A stretch of DNA of 64,000 bases, from the NCBI RefSeq assembly GCF_900112135.1, contig NZ_FOLC01000003.1:124001-188000 (forward strand). The letters are read 5' to 3'. This document shows, one piece after another, positions 16,741-26,867 of this stretch. Position 1 is the first letter of the stretch. Every line of letters starts with the position of its first letter. The notes under the pieces are model-generated. The model was given only the letters and a program-made list of their open reading frames with translations, did not search any database and had not been told where the DNA came from. A program made the translations under genes and the position numbers. Source of the stretch: Collimonas sp. OK412 (GTDB taxonomy: Bacteria; Pseudomonadota; Gammaproteobacteria; Burkholderiales; Burkholderiaceae_D).

Positions 16741-18675
16741 TCAGTTCTGCTTGTCATCGCCGCCAGCGGCGATGCTTGCCACCGGTTTCAGTATCTTGAC
16801 CTTGGCTTTCTCTTTCAGCACATCCACATACGCCAGCATTTCCTGCTGTCCCAGGACACTGGTGATCTGCTGCTGTTCAGCAGTACGCCGCGCCTGGTCC
16901 TGGGCCGCCGGCTGGCCGACCTTGGCGATCCGGTACAGTCCATAACCCTGCTGCGGCAGCACCACGCCGACATAGGCCGGCAGTTTATTCACGTTGGCCT
17001 TCATCACCGCCTCGAACGCCACCGGATTGACACCCTGGTTCTTGACGCGCGACACGGTTTGCACCGCGCCGAAACCGCCGGCGCTGTCTTGCGCTCTCAG
17101 CGCGGCCAGTTTTTCTTCGCCGGCTTTCTTGGCCAGCGCGGCCTCTTCGGTACGCGTGACCTTGTCGCTGATGATCGCCTTGACCTCGTCGAACGAACGC
17201 TTGGTCACCGGCTTGTATTCGACTACATGGCCGGCGATGAACGTGTTCGGCGCTATCTCGATCGCTTCGGTATTGTGCTTGTTCTTCAAGGCCTCATCCG
17301 AGTACAGCGCGGCCAGGAATTTCGGGTTGTTGTACGGAGCGGCGGCTGGCGCAGCGGCAGGATTCGGCTGGCGGCCGAGGTTCGCGGCCGACTGGATCTG
17401 CAGGTGCATCTTGTCGGCGACAGGCTTCAGGCTGTCGGCCTGCTCGTACACCGTGTTGCTGAACGCTTCCGCCAGTTCGGTGAACTTGCGCGCTGCCAGC
17501 TGTTTCTTGATCTCGGCGCCGATATCGGCCTTGACTTCATCGATCGGCTTGACCACTGCAGGCTTGATGCCGGTTACTTCGATAATGTGATAACCGAAAT
17601 CGGATTGCACCAGGTCGCTGATCTCGCCCTGTTTCAGCTTGCCGGCTGCGTCCTCGAAAGGCTTGACCATCATGCCCGGGCCGAAATAACCGAGATCGCC
17701 TCCCATTTCAGCAGACGCGGTGTCTTGCGAATTGGCCTTGGCCACTTTGGCGAAGTCGGCGGGATTCTTGCGTACCTGGGCCAGCAAGCCTTCTGCCTTG
17801 GCTTTTGCCGCGGCCAGTTCCGCCGCCGGCGCGTCTTTCTTCACCGAGACCAGGATATGGCTGGCGCGGCGTTCTTCCGGCGTCGTGTAACGGCTCAGGT
17901 TATTGTCGTAATAGGATTTGATGTCGGCATCGCTGACCGTTACCTGGGCTGCAACCGCAGCGCTGTCGAGCACGACATAGTCAGCCTTGATCTGCTCAGG
18001 GATTTCGAATTCCTTGGCGTTCTTGACGTAGTAGTCCTGCAGCATGGCGTCGGTGACTTTCACTTGCGCGGCATAGTCGGCAGTCTTGAACAGCAGCTCC
18101 TGCACGTCGCGTTCCTGATCGTTGATGTCCGACAAGCGCGTGGCGACTGTTTTCGGCGTAAACGCGGTGGTTTGCACTGCGCCGTTCAACTGCTGCATTG
18201 CCATGTCCTGGCGCAGGCGCGCCTCGTACATGGTCGGCGTCATGCCCTGCGCCGCCAGCAATGCCTTGTAGCGTTCATTGTCGAATTTGCCGTCGGCGCC
18301 ATGCAATTCCGGCACACCCATGATGGCTTGCTGCAGGCTTTGATCGGATACCGACAAATGCTCGCTGCCCACCGCCGCGACCAGCACGCGCTGCGCGATC
18401 AGGTTATCCAGCACGCCTTGCTTGGCTTGCGGCGTCTCGACCATCTTCGGGTCGAAACGGTCGCCGAATGCCTGGCGCATGCGGTCCATCTGCTGGCGCA
18501 GGGCGGCGTCCCATTCCTGCTGGGTGATCGGCTGGCCGGCGACTTTCGCCACCGTGTTGGCGCCGTCGCCAAAGCTGCTATAGCTTTGCAGCCCGACTAA
18601 TGCAAACGAAGGGATGATCAGGAGCAGCAGCAAGAACTGCATCAAGCGCTGATGGGTACGGACAAATTCAAACAT
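16741..18675 (-). CDS. ppiD: Periplasmic folding chaperone / peptidyl-prolyl isomerase PpiD
   Basis: A 644-residue inner-membrane-anchored chaperone. One N-terminal transmembrane helix (about 12-32) is followed by a SurA-like N-domain with [11 protein letters not shown], a parvulin domain at about 265-370 (ASHILVSV, then [17 protein letters not shown] and FGYHIIEV) and a C-terminal chaperone region. It helps newly exported proteins leave the Sec translocon. The position downstream of hup and lon matches the E. coli order lon-hupB-ppiD, here with tRNA-Asp inserted between hup and ppiD. Confidence 0.93.
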   Translation of the reverse strand: MFEFVRTHQRLMQFLLLLLIIPSFALVGLQSYSSFGDGANTVAKVAGQPITQQEWDAALRQQMDRMRQAFGDRFDPKMVETPQAKQGVLDNLIAQRVLVAAVGSEHLSVSDQSLQQAIMGVPELHGADGKFDNERYKALLAAQGMTPTMYEARLRQDMAMQQLNGAVQTTAFTPKTVATRLSDINDQERDVQELLFKTADYAAQVKVTDAMLQDYYVKNAKEFEIPEQIKADYVVLDSAAVAAQVTVSDADIKSYYDNNLSRYTTPEERRASHILVSVKKDAPAAELAAAKAKAEGLLAQVRKNPADFAKVAKANSQDTASAEMGGDLGYFGPGMMVKPFEDAAGKLKQGEISDLVQSDFGYHIIEVTGIKPAVVKPIDEVKADIGAEIKKQLAARKFTELAEAFSNTVYEQADSLKPVADKMHLQIQSAANLGRQPNPAAAPAAAPYNNPKFLAALYSDEALKNKHNTEAIEIAPNTFIAGHVVEYKPVTKRSFDEVKAIISDKVTRTEEAALAKKAGEEKLAALRAQDSAGGFGAVQTVSRVKNQGVNPVAFEAVMKANVNKLPAYVGVVLPQQGYGLYRIAKVGQPAAQDQARRTAEQQQITSVLGQQEMLAYVDVLKEKAKVKILKPVASIAAGGDDKQN

Positions 18676-18731
18676 GGTCGGCCAATCAAGATCAAAAAGG
18701 AAGGCTGCAATACAAACCGGATGTACATAAG

Positions 18732-18761
18732 AAAAAAGGCGAACTCTCGTTCGCCTTTTTT
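18732..18761 (-). terminator. Terminator downstream of tRNA-Asp
   Basis: A 12-bp perfect stem (AAAAAAGGCGAA with TTCGCCTTTTTT) and a CTCTCG loop, ending in a T-tract on the minus strand directly after the tRNA gene. Confidence 0.85.
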
Positions 18762-18767
18762 GTATTT

Positions 18768-18844
18768 TGGCGGAGTGGACGGGACTCGAACCCGCGACCC
18801 CCGGCGTGACAGGCCGGTATTCTAACCAGCTGAACTACCACTCC
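18768..18844 (-). tRNA. tRNA-Asp (anticodon GTC)
   Basis: The reverse complement begins GGAGTGGTAGTTCAGC and folds as a 77-nt cloverleaf. The acceptor arm GGAGTGG pairs with CCACTCC, the anticodon stem-loop is CGGCC-TGTCACG-CC with GTC as anticodon, the T arm holds GGTTCGAGTCC, and the discriminator G is followed by an encoded CCA. Confidence 0.97.
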
Positions 18845-19019
18845 TAAACAACTGCTTGCAAATCTCAGTTGACCTCGAAAACCTACTGCGCGGCCCAATC
18901 TCGGTACTGCGATGCTCACCGTGCTTTCGCACGCCTCCGCTTCTCCTACCGACCTTGGGTCGCTCGCTACGGTTTTGCAAGGCCCACTTATTTGGCGTTT
19001 GTCACCACGCCAAAAGACG

Positions 19020-19292
19020 CTAGTTTACAGCATCTTTCAACGCTTTGCCAGGCTTAAATTTAGGAACTTTCGCTGCCTTGATCTTAATTGCCTCTCCGGT
19101 ACGCGGATTACGGCCGGTGCGTGCTGCGCGCTTGCCTACCGAGAACGTGCCAAAGCCGACCAAGGTCACTGAGCCGTTCTTTTTCAACGTGGTTTTAACT
19201 GCGGCGATCACGGCATCCAAAGCGCGGGTCGACGCGGCCTTGGAAATGTCTGCTGACTTGGCGATGTGATCGATTAATTCGGTTTTGTTCAC
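19020..19292 (-). CDS. hupB: DNA-binding protein HU-beta
   Basis: A 90-residue nucleoid protein that bends DNA as a dimer. It begins [19 protein letters not shown] and contains the HU arm signature [18 protein letters not shown] around residue 46. The start is a GTG at 19292 preceded by GAGGGGG at good spacing; this gives exactly the usual 90 residues, whereas the upstream ATG at 19358 would add 22 unrelated residues. It has its own good promoter (19394-19422), and a 175-bp gap without visible genes separates it from tRNA-Asp. Confidence 0.95.
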   Translation of the reverse strand: MNKTELIDHIAKSADISKAASTRALDAVIAAVKTTLKKNGSVTLVGFGTFSVGKRAARTGRNPRTGEAIKIKAAKVPKFKPGKALKDAVN

Positions 19293-19393
19293 TGAAGCCC
19301 CCTCACAGGAATTGAAATTCGAGATGATGCTTGTTCCGCATTTTGTGCGAAAAATCATCGCAGATGGACTGCAGAAAAAAATCTGCAGCTGGT

Positions 19394-19422
19394 ATTAAAC
19401 AAGCCGCAAAGCCTTGTGTCAA
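19394..19422 (-). promoter_or_regulatory. Sigma-70-type promoter of hupB
   Basis: On the minus strand a perfect -35 TTGACA (19417-19422) and a -10 TTTAAT (19394-19399) are separated by exactly 17 bp. Transcription would begin near 19387, and the first bases of the message (CTGCAGA...TCTGCAG, 19369-19388) can form a 7-bp hairpin at the 5' end. Confidence 0.75.
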
Positions 19423-19503
19423 GCGCTTTCCCGGCGATACGGGGAGGTTTAACCTGATTTTACAAACTTGATATATTCAACATTAAATACATTTGCACAT
19501 ATG

Positions 19504-19540
19504 AAAAAACCCCAAAAGTTGTTGTCCAACTTTTGGGGTT
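19504..19540 (-). terminator. Intrinsic terminator of lon
   Basis: A perfect 14-bp stem AACCCCAAAAGTTG/CAACTTTTGGGGTT with a 5-nt loop, followed on the minus strand by a T-tract. It lies about 80 bp past the lon stop. Confidence 0.9.
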
Positions 19541-19617
19541 CAGTTCACTCGCGAGCGCTTTTTAAAAACAGGAATCAGGCTGGCGAATCCGATAGCTTAT
19601 CCGGATCCGGCACCGGC

Positions 19618-22029
19618 TCAGTGCTTGACCACGCTGGGATCCGACTTCTCGCTGCTCTTGGCGACGGCAGCATCCAGCACTGCTTCCTCGTCGGTCAAAG
19701 GCACAGGCTGCCGCTCCAGGGCGATCTCGAGCACCTTGTCGATCCAGCGCACCGGTACGATTTCCAGCTTGTTCTTGACGTTGTCCGGAATCTCGGCCAG
19801 GTCTTTCACGTTCTGCTCTGGAATCAGCACCGTCTTGATGCCGCCGCGATGCGCTGCCAGCAGTTTTTCCTTCAAGCCGCCGATAGGCAGGACTTCGCCG
19901 CGCAAGGTGATTTCACCCGTCATGGCGACATCGGCCCGCACCGGGATCCCGGTAAAGATCGAGACCAGGGCGGTAGTCATCCCGACGCCGGCCGACGGTC
20001 CGTCTTTTGGCGTCGCGCCTTCCGGCACGTGGATATGGATATCGCTCTTCTCGAACGCCTCGCCCCTGATGCCCAGTTTCGCGGCGCGGCTGCGCATCAC
20101 CGTGCGTGCAGCTTCGATCGATTCCTTCATCACGTCGCCCAGGGTGCCGGTACGGATGATTGCACCTTTACCCGGCATCTTGACGGCTTCGATGGTCAGC
20201 AGCTCGCCGCCCACTTCAGTCCACGCCAGGCCGACCACTTGGCCGATCTGGTTCTCTTTTTCGGCAACGCCGAAATCGAAGCGCCGCACACCGAGGAATT
20301 TATCGATGTTCTTGGAAGTGACCGCAACCTTCTTCTCCTGCTTCTTCAACAGCAGCAGCTTCACCACCTTGCGGCAGATCTTGGAGATTTCCCGTTCCAG
20401 CGAACGCACCCCGGCTTCACGCGTGTAGTAACGGATGATGTCGCGGATCGCGCTTTCAGCCAGGCTGATTTCCTCGACCTTCAAACCATTGTTCTTGATT
20501 TGCTTGGGCAGCAGGTAACGCAGCGCGATGTTGGTCTTTTCATCTTCGGTGTAGCCTGACAGGCGAATCACTTCCATCCGGTCCAGCAGCGCCGGCGGGA
20601 TGTTGAAGGAGTTCGAAGTCGCCACGAACATCACATCCGACAAGTCGAAATCGACTTCGATGTAATGGTCCGAGAAGGTATGGTTCTGCTCAGGATCCAG
20701 CACCTCCAGCAGCGCCGACGACGGATCGCCGCGGAAATCCATGCCGAGCTTGTCGATCTCGTCCAGCAGGAACAGCGGATTGCGCACCCCGACCTTGGCC
20801 AGGCTTTGCAAGATCTTGCCTGGCATGGAACCAATGTAGGTACGGCGATGACCGCGGATCTCGGCCTCGTCACGCACGCCGCCTAAAGCCATCCGCACGA
20901 ATTTGCGGTTGGTGGCGCGGGCGATCGACTGCCCCAGCGAGGTTTTACCCACGCCCGGAGGACCGACGAAACACAGGATCGGCGCTTTCAGCTTGTCGAC
21001 GCGCTGTTGCACGGCAAGATATTCCAGGATGCGTTCTTTGACCTTGTCGAGGCCGTAGTGATCGCCTTCCAGGACTTTTTCGGCATTACCCAGTTCGTTG
21101 TTGACCTTGGATTTTTTCTTCCATGGCAAACCGACCAGCGTATCGATGTAGTTGCGCACCACGGTCGCTTCGGCTGACATCGGTGACATCAGTTTCAGTT
21201 TCTTCAGCTCGCTCTGCGCCTTTTCCAGCGCTTCCTTAGGCATCTTGGCAGACAGGATCTTCTTTTCCAGCTCTTCCAGGTCAGCGCCTTCTTCGCCTTC
21301 GCCCAATTCCTTCTGGATCGCCTTGACCTGCTCGTTCAGATAGTATTCGCGCTGGGATTTTTCCATCTGGCGCTTGACGCGGCCGCGGATGCGCTTCTCG
21401 ACTTGCAGGATATCCAGTTCGCCTTCGAGCTGGCCGAGCAGGTGCTCGTAACGCTTGGCGATATTGAAGATTTCCAGGATGACCTGCTTTTGCTCGAGCT
21501 TCAGCGGCAAGTGGGCGGCGATGGTGTCGGCCAGGCGGCCAGCGTCATCGATTCCGGACAGCGAGGTCAGGATCTCCGGCGGAATTTTCTTGTTCAGTTT
21601 GACGTACTGGTCGAATTGCTGAACGATGGCGCGGCGCATCGCTTCCACTTCAGCCTCATCGCCCAGTTCGGATTCGACCGGCGTCAGGTCGGCGACAAAA
21701 TGCGTGTCGAGTTCGCTGATGTGATGGATGCGCGCACGCTGCGCCCCTTCCACCAGCACCTTGACGGTGCCGTCGGGCAGTTTCAGCATTTGCAAGATAT
21801 TGGCGACGCAGCCGATTTCATAAATATCGTCCGGCGACGGCTCGTCCTTGGCTGCGGCTTTCTGGGCCGCGAGCATGATGCTCTTGCCCTGCTCCATCGC
21901 GGCTTCAAGCGCCTTGATCGATTTTGGGCGACCGACGAACAGTGGAATCACCATATGCGGGAATACCACGACATCCCGTAAAGGCAAGAGAGGCAACTGA
22001 GTTTGTTCAGTAAATGTAGAAGTCGTCAT
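19618..22029 (-). CDS. lon: ATP-dependent protease Lon
   Basis: An 803-residue AAA+ serine protease that degrades misfolded and regulatory proteins. Domains in order: the N-terminal LAN domain (LPLLPLRDVVVFPHM), a coiled-coil middle, the AAA+ module with Walker A GPPGVGKTSLG and Walker B FLLDEIDK, and the C-terminal protease with catalytic Ser in KDGPSAGVGM and Lys in GGLKEKLLAA. The ATG at 22029 has AGGGCTC upstream and gives MTTSTF; an ATG five codons earlier is less likely. It has its own promoter region and terminator, so it is probably transcribed separately from clpX. I looked for a sigma-32 promoter and found only a weak candidate. Confidence 0.96.
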   Translation of the reverse strand: MTTSTFTEQTQLPLLPLRDVVVFPHMVIPLFVGRPKSIKALEAAMEQGKSIMLAAQKAAAKDEPSPDDIYEIGCVANILQMLKLPDGTVKVLVEGAQRARIHHISELDTHFVADLTPVESELGDEAEVEAMRRAIVQQFDQYVKLNKKIPPEILTSLSGIDDAGRLADTIAAHLPLKLEQKQVILEIFNIAKRYEHLLGQLEGELDILQVEKRIRGRVKRQMEKSQREYYLNEQVKAIQKELGEGEEGADLEELEKKILSAKMPKEALEKAQSELKKLKLMSPMSAEATVVRNYIDTLVGLPWKKKSKVNNELGNAEKVLEGDHYGLDKVKERILEYLAVQQRVDKLKAPILCFVGPPGVGKTSLGQSIARATNRKFVRMALGGVRDEAEIRGHRRTYIGSMPGKILQSLAKVGVRNPLFLLDEIDKLGMDFRGDPSSALLEVLDPEQNHTFSDHYIEVDFDLSDVMFVATSNSFNIPPALLDRMEVIRLSGYTEDEKTNIALRYLLPKQIKNNGLKVEEISLAESAIRDIIRYYTREAGVRSLEREISKICRKVVKLLLLKKQEKKVAVTSKNIDKFLGVRRFDFGVAEKENQIGQVVGLAWTEVGGELLTIEAVKMPGKGAIIRTGTLGDVMKESIEAARTVMRSRAAKLGIRGEAFEKSDIHIHVPEGATPKDGPSAGVGMTTALVSIFTGIPVRADVAMTGEITLRGEVLPIGGLKEKLLAAHRGGIKTVLIPEQNVKDLAEIPDNVKNKLEIVPVRWIDKVLEIALERQPVPLTDEEAVLDAAVAKSSEKSDPSVVKH

Positions 22030-22147
22030 GGTGAGCCCTATCAAAAAATCTTATTAATGATGTTGGCACGAGTGGCCGAAACTCAAGCCCCGGTTTCAAC
22101 AATAAATCACCACTTCTATTTGCAACTAGTTTGCGATGGCCAATAAA

Positions 22148-22181
22148 AAAGCCACACGCGAAGGTAACTTCGGGTGGCTTT
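22148..22181 (-). terminator. Terminator downstream of clpX
   Basis: The stem AAAGCCAC/GTGGCTTT extends with CGAAG/CTTCG, and on the minus strand it is followed by TTTTTTATTG. It lies about 165 bp after the clpX stop; the intervening 22182-22345 shows no gene. The remaining 22030-22147 is the lon promoter region. Confidence 0.8.
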
Positions 22182-22345
22182 GCGATTGAAGCCAAATCGT
22201 ATGTTTTGGCAAATTGTACTACTTTTGGCTTAAAAACCGGCTTAAACCCCTGCTTTTTACATGGCTTTACAAATTTCCCGGTTTTGCGCCGCCGCCAGGA
22301 ACCGGCCTTTGGCAAGACCTGCTCCGGCAGACAAACCTGACCGCC

Positions 22346-23614
22346 TTATTTCGCGCCGGACACCTTCGGCTGCTCATGGTAAATCAGCAACGGTTTAGCG
22401 CCGCTGTTGACGGTATTTTCATCAACCACGACCTTGGCGACGTTCTGCTGGCTTGGCAAATCGTACATAACGTCGAGCAGCACGTGCTCGAGGATGGAGC
22501 GCAAGCCGCGCGCACCGGTTTTACGCGCCAGGGCGCGCTTGGCGATGGCTTGCAGCGCCGCAGGGCGGATTTCCAGCTCGGCGCCTTCCATCTGCAGCAG
22601 CTTGGAGTATTGCTTGACCAGCGCGTTCTTGGGCGCAATCAGGATCTCGATCAGCGCTTCTTCATTCAGCTCGGCCAGCGTCGCGATCACCGGCAAACGG
22701 CCGACCAGCTCTGGAATCAGGCCGAAGCGCGTCAAGTCCTCAGGCTCGGCGTCCAGCAGCACTTCGCTGGAGGTACGCTGGCTCTGGCTCTTCACATTTG
22801 CCGAAAAGCCAATACCGCTCTTTTCCGAACGCTCGGAAATGATCTTGGCCAGGCCGTCGAAGGCGCCGCCGCAAATGAACAGGATGTTGGTGGTGTCGAT
22901 CTGCACGAAGTCCTGGTTCGGGTGCTTGCGCCCGCCTTGCGGCGGCACCGAGGCCATGGTGCCTTCGATCAGTTTCAGCAAGGCTTGCTGCACGCCCTCG
23001 CCCGAGACATCGCGGGTAATCGACGGGTTATCCGACTTGCGCGAAATCTTGTCGATTTCATCGATGTAGACGATGCCCCGCTGCGCCTTCTCGACTTCGT
23101 AATTGCAGTTCTGCAGCAGTTTCTGGATGATGTTTTCGACGTCCTCGCCGACATAACCGGCTTCGGTCAGCGTGGTCGCATCGGCGATCACGAACGGCAC
23201 GTTCAGCATGCGCGCCAGCGTTTGCGCCAGCAGGGTCTTGCCGGAGCCGGTCGGACCGACCAGCAGGATATTGCTCTTCGCCAGTTCGATGTCGTCTTTC
23301 TTGCCAAGATGCTTGAGACGCTTGTAATGGTTGTACACCGCCACCGACAGGATCCGCTTGGCAGGCTCCTGGCCGATCACGTACTGGTCGAGCAGCTCGC
23401 TGATTTCCTGCGGGATCGGCAGTTCCGATTTTTGACCATCCAGCGTTTCGACGTTCGATGCTTCATCGGTAATGATGTCATTACAGAGATCGATACATTC
23501 ATCACAAATGAATACCGATGGCCCGGCGATGAGTTTTTTCACTTCATGCTGGCTTTTGCCGCAGAAGGAACAATAAAGCAGTTTTTCGCCGCTGGAAGAT
23601 TTTTTATCAGACAT
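22346..23614 (-). CDS. clpX: ATP-dependent Clp protease ATP-binding subunit ClpX
   Basis: A 422-residue AAA+ unfoldase that feeds substrates to ClpP. The N-terminal zinc domain carries Cys15, Cys18, Cys37 and Cys40. Walker A GPTGSGKT is at 120-127, Walker [11 protein letters not shown] near 185, and the IGF-type ClpP-contact loop (here SGIGFSA) is present. Length matches the family. A terminator stands between it and clpP (163-bp gap), so its expression may be partly independent of clpP. Confidence 0.97.
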   Translation of the reverse strand: MSDKKSSSGEKLLYCSFCGKSQHEVKKLIAGPSVFICDECIDLCNDIITDEASNVETLDGQKSELPIPQEISELLDQYVIGQEPAKRILSVAVYNHYKRLKHLGKKDDIELAKSNILLVGPTGSGKTLLAQTLARMLNVPFVIADATTLTEAGYVGEDVENIIQKLLQNCNYEVEKAQRGIVYIDEIDKISRKSDNPSITRDVSGEGVQQALLKLIEGTMASVPPQGGRKHPNQDFVQIDTTNILFICGGAFDGLAKIISERSEKSGIGFSANVKSQSQRTSSEVLLDAEPEDLTRFGLIPELVGRLPVIATLAELNEEALIEILIAPKNALVKQYSKLLQMEGAELEIRPAALQAIAKRALARKTGARGLRSILEHVLLDVMYDLPSQQNVAKVVVDENTVNSGAKPLLIYHEQPKVSGAK

Positions 23615-23727
23615 AAAGGCAGAGTTTAAGTAAAACTATAGAGGGTGGACCACAGCATCGATTCGCGGTATGGATTTTATCTTACCCGCGAAATCCGGAT
23701 TCGTCACGCCTGGGCGATTTTTGAAAA

Positions 23728-23760
23728 GCAAAACGCCCGTACCTTTGGGGCCGGGCGTTT
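23728..23760 (-). terminator. Terminator between clpP and clpX
   Basis: AAACGCCCG pairs with CGGGCGTTT around a 12-nt interior that can extend the stem (ACC/GGG). On the minus strand the stem is followed by TTTTGCTTTT. Confidence 0.75.
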
Positions 23761-23777
23761 CATTCGTTACGCAGCAA

Positions 23778-24404
23778 TCAAGCGCGTGTCGCCAGGACTT
23801 TATCGATCAGGCCATATTCCACAGCCGCATCCGCGGACATGAAATTGTCCCGGTCCGTATCCTTGCTGATCTGCTCAATGCTTCTACCGGTCTTGTCAGC
23901 CAGGATGCCGTTCAGGCGTTCCCGCAGGTACAGGATTTCACGCGCCTGGATTTCGATATCCGAAGCCTGACCCTGGGCGCCGCCCAAAGGCTGGTGAATC
24001 ATGATGCGCGAGTTAGGCAGCGAGAAACGCTTGCCCTTGGCGCCCGCAGCCAGCAGGAAAGCACCCATGGATGCCGCCATGCCGGTGCACAAGGTGGAGA
24101 CTTCCGGCTTGACGAACTGCATGGTGTCGAAAATCGCCATGCCGGCAGACACCGAACCGCCAGGAGAATTGATATATAAAGAAATATCCTTGTCAGGATT
24201 TTCGCTTTCCAGGAACAGCAACTGCGCCACCACCAGGTTGGCGGTCTGGTCGTTGACCGGGCCTACCAGGAAAATGATGCGTTCGCGCAGCAAGCGCGAA
24301 TAGATGTCATAGGAACGCTCACCGCGGCCACTCTGCTCAATCACGATAGGCACCATGCCAAGCATGTCAGTATCCAGTGCCGAATTACGATTAAAGCCTG
24401 TCAT
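23778..24404 (-). CDS. clpP: ATP-dependent Clp protease proteolytic subunit ClpP
   Basis: A 208-residue serine protease that forms a double heptamer with ClpX. The catalytic triad is Ser112 (MAASMGA), His137 (RIMIHQP) and Asp186 (DRDNF). The N-terminus [23 protein letters not shown] is the standard start of mature ClpP; a short propeptide of about 16 residues precedes it. It lies 86 bp downstream of tig; that gap holds a small CCAGGC/GCCTGG hairpin. Read-through from tig is likely, giving the conserved tig-clpP-clpX order. Confidence 0.97.
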   Translation of the reverse strand: MTGFNRNSALDTDMLGMVPIVIEQSGRGERSYDIYSRLLRERIIFLVGPVNDQTANLVVAQLLFLESENPDKDISLYINSPGGSVSAGMAIFDTMQFVKPEVSTLCTGMAASMGAFLLAAGAKGKRFSLPNSRIMIHQPLGGAQGQASDIEIQAREILYLRERLNGILADKTGRSIEQISKDTDRDNFMSADAAVEYGLIDKVLATRA

Positions 24405-24490
24405 ATTTTTCCTTATGGAGAGCGCTCAAAACTTAATCAAACCACCGAACCGGCCCAGGCTTGCCGCCTGGACCTTGGTACTGCACCTGA

Positions 24491-25843
24491 TTAAGCTTGT
24501 TGCCCGTTGTTGCTCATTAATTCATCGAATGCAACCGATTTTTCAGTCACTTTCGATTTGCCCAGCACATAGTTAACGACGTTTTCTTCCAAAACAAGGG
24601 CTTCGACCTCTGCCAGGCGGCGGCGATCGCTGAAATAATATTTCAGGACTTGTTGCGGGTCTTCGTAGCTTTGCGCAAAGTCTTCCACTTGGGCTTTGAC
24701 TTGCTCCGGGGTTGCCTGCAGCTTGTTTTCCTTGACCACTTCAGCCAGGATCAAGCCCAGGCGTACGCGACGCTCAGCCTGGGCTGTGAACAGCTCCGGC
24801 GGGAACGGCATGTCGTTGACCTTCATGCCGCGCTGCGCCATATCCTGGCGGGTCATTTCAACCAGGCGCTCGACATCCTGCTCGACCAGCGCTTTCGGCA
24901 CTTCCAGGTCGCTGACCTTGATCAGCGCATCCATGACGCTGTCTTTGTTCTTGGCCTTGACGCGGGAACCGACTTCACGCTCCAGGTTGAGCTTGATGTC
25001 AGCGCGCATCTTGACCAGGTCGCCGTCGTCGATGCCCAGCGATTTAGCAAATTCTGCGTCGACTTCCGGCAGGTGCGCCCATTCCAGCTTCTTCAGCGTG
25101 ATGGTGAATTCCGCGGTCTTGCCGGCGACATCCTTGCCGTGGTAATCGGCAGGAAAAGCCAGTTCAAACGTCTTGGCTTCGCCTACTTTCAGGCCGATGG
25201 TCGCGTTTTCGAACTCAGGCAGCATGCGGCCTTCGCCCAGTACGTAAGCGTAGTCGTCGGCTTTGCCGCCCTGGAACTCAACGCCGTCGATCTTGCCGAC
25301 GAAATCGACAGTCACGCGGTCGCCGTTCTTGGCTGTCAGGTCGCTGCCGCCATCGCCGTGCGCGCCTTGCTCGCCCTTGACGTGGTAGTGCACGCGCTGC
25401 TTGCGCAGGATATCGATGGTCTTGTCGATTTCAGCATCGCTGACTTCAGCCTTGGTCTTTTCGACTTCAACGGCGGTCAGGTCGCCGATCTTGACTTCAG
25501 GGTAGATTTCGAAAGTCGCGTCGAACGCCAGCGTACCTTCAGCCACGCCTTCGCTGTTCTTTGGCTCGATCTTCGGATAACCGGCAACGCGCAGGTTGTT
25601 TTCATTGGCAGCGGTGTTGAAGGCATTGCCGACTTTGTCGTTCAGCACTTCGGTTTCGACCTGGTAGCCGTATTGTGCAGCGACCATCTTCATCGGCACT
25701 TTACCTGGGCGGAAGCCAGGCGCTTTTGCAGTGCGGGCGCGAACCTTCAGGCGCTTTTCGACTTCGGTTTGCACTTCGCTCACAGCGATAGTGAGGGTAA
25801 GGCGGCGTTCAAGTTTATCCAGAGTTTCGACTGCAGTTGCCAT
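24491..25843 (-). CDS. tig: Trigger factor
   Basis: A 450-residue ribosome-bound chaperone. The N-terminal ribosome-binding domain contains the signature GFRPGKVPM (about 44-52). A FKBP-type isomerase domain follows ([14 protein letters not shown], about 170-250), then a long helical C-terminal domain. Compared with E. coli (432 residues) it carries a short insertion in the isomerase region ([19 protein letters not shown]). It heads the tig-clpP-clpX series. Confidence 0.96.
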   Translation of the reverse strand: MATAVETLDKLERRLTLTIAVSEVQTEVEKRLKVRARTAKAPGFRPGKVPMKMVAAQYGYQVETEVLNDKVGNAFNTAANENNLRVAGYPKIEPKNSEGVAEGTLAFDATFEIYPEVKIGDLTAVEVEKTKAEVSDAEIDKTIDILRKQRVHYHVKGEQGAHGDGGSDLTAKNGDRVTVDFVGKIDGVEFQGGKADDYAYVLGEGRMLPEFENATIGLKVGEAKTFELAFPADYHGKDVAGKTAEFTITLKKLEWAHLPEVDAEFAKSLGIDDGDLVKMRADIKLNLEREVGSRVKAKNKDSVMDALIKVSDLEVPKALVEQDVERLVEMTRQDMAQRGMKVNDMPFPPELFTAQAERRVRLGLILAEVVKENKLQATPEQVKAQVEDFAQSYEDPQQVLKYYFSDRRRLAEVEALVLEENVVNYVLGKSKVTEKSVAFDELMSNNGQQA

Positions 25844-25952
25844 GTGGATCGTCCAAAAATTAAAAATTCCGTGGTGCGGCTAAGGTAATGCGGGGTAAAA
25901 CGATGAAAAGTTGTCATTTCCACCCCAACCCTGCCGCGCTAAAGTCCGATAT

Positions 25953-25981
25953 TCTATACGTAAAACAGGCGGTTGCGCCAA
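25953..25981 (-). promoter_or_regulatory. Putative tig promoter
   Basis: On the minus strand, TTGGCG (25976-25981) and TATAGA (25953-25958) are separated by 17 bp, about 110 bp upstream of the tig start. This is an acceptable but not perfect sigma-70 match. Confidence 0.4.
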
Positions 25982-26013
25982 AACGCGTCGCTCCGCCCGG
26001 GCAATAAGCTTGC

Positions 26014-26511
26014 TTATTTGAGCGGAATCGGGTTGCCGACCGGCACCGGCACCGCCGTAACGCTGTTTTGCGGGCTGCCGTCGACCAATTTATCCGAATA
26101 GGTCAGGTAGACCAGTGTATTCCGCTTCGGGTCGACCAGCCGCACGATATGCAGGCGCTTGAACAGCACCGACATGCGCTCGGTAAACACATCTTCCTGC
26201 AACGGCAGCTTGGCGCTGAACTGCACCGCGGCAACCTGGCGGCAGGCGATCGAGGCTTCCGCCCTGTCCTCCGCCAGCCCGACGGTGCCCTTGACGCCGC
26301 CGGTGCGTGCGCGCGACACGTAGCAGGTCACGCCCTGCACCTTGGGATCGTCGTACGCCTCGACCACGACGCGGTCATTGCGCCCGACCCAGCGGAATGC
26401 GGTGCTCACCTCGCCCACCTGCTCCGACGCCGCTTGCGCAGGGCCTGCGGCGATTGCCGCTAAACCAAGCATGCCAAGTAAAGCGGCCACTCCCAGGGAT
26501 TTTGTATGCAT
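26014..26511 (-). CDS. creA: CreA family protein
   Basis: A 165-residue protein with a signal peptide (MHTKSLGVAALLG through AQA, residues 1 to about 26), so it is periplasmic. The mature part shows the CreA signatures VGEVSTAFRWVGRNDRV and VQGVTCYVSRARTGG, with two conserved cysteines (CYVSR and ACRQV) that may form a disulfide. The molecular function of CreA is unknown despite its name. A longer frame reaches back through the tRNA-Leu gene and is rejected; the ATG at 26511 starts the signal peptide. It lies downstream of tRNA-Leu, past a terminator. Confidence 0.9.
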   Translation of the reverse strand: MHTKSLGVAALLGMLGLAAIAAGPAQAASEQVGEVSTAFRWVGRNDRVVVEAYDDPKVQGVTCYVSRARTGGVKGTVGLAEDRAEASIACRQVAAVQFSAKLPLQEDVFTERMSVLFKRLHIVRLVDPKRNTLVYLTYSDKLVDGSPQNSVTAVPVPVGNPIPLK

Positions 26512-26593
26512 ATTTATTCCAGGAAAGAAATTGCGATTGTATGCCGAACAAACGATCCGCCGCTCGGCATTTGACGACCATGCGCGCAGACGT

Positions 26594-26617
26594 AAAAAAA
26601 CCCTCTTCAAGAGGGTT
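26594..26617 (-). terminator. Terminator of tRNA-Leu
   Basis: The 19-bp palindromic stretch AACCCTCTTCAAGAGGGTT is followed on the minus strand by a run of seven T. It lies about 50 bp beyond the tRNA 3' end. Confidence 0.85.
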
Positions 26618-26664
26618 CTTCCATGCTTAGCCAGCCGCCAATACATCGATATCATCGACACAGC

Positions 26665-26751
26665 TGGTGCGACCGAGAGGACTCGAACCTCCACAAGATT
26701 GCTCTCGACAGGACCTAAACCTGTTGCGTCTACCAATTTCGCCACGGTCGC
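26665..26751 (-). tRNA. tRNA-Leu (anticodon TAG)
   Basis: The reverse complement starts GCGACCGTGGCGAAATTGG and makes an 87-nt class II tRNA. The acceptor GCGACCG pairs with CGGTCGC, the anticodon arm is ACAGG-TTTAGGT-CCTGT with TAG as anticodon, a long variable arm follows, the T arm holds GGTTCGAGTCC, and the discriminator A is followed by an encoded CCA. Confidence 0.97.
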
Positions 26752-26822
26752 ATTTCCAACAAATACAGTGCAATCCCGCTCGGCAGGATTGGACAGCCCG
26801 CTATTCTACTGCAAGCCATCCG

Positions 26823-26857
26823 ATATGGCGAGAGGCTGCCTTGTTTTCTCGCCATAT
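26823..26857 (-). terminator. Stem-loop after the RND efflux operon
   Basis: A perfect 11-bp stem ATATGGCGAGA/TCTCGCCATAT with a 13-nt loop lies just past the permease stop. There is no T-tract on the minus strand, so it may protect the mRNA 3' end or help Rho rather than act as a classic terminator. Confidence 0.5.
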
Positions 26858-26867
26858 TTCTACGCGT

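Noticed and set aside
18845-19019. A further tRNA or small RNA between tRNA-Asp and hupB
   Set aside because: No cloverleaf, promoter or terminator was found; only a short GGCGT/ACGCC hairpin without a T-run.
22030-22147. Heat-shock (sigma-32) promoter for lon
   Set aside because: A CTTGAG and a CCAACAT can be placed 15 bp apart, but the -10 match is too weak to list as a feature.
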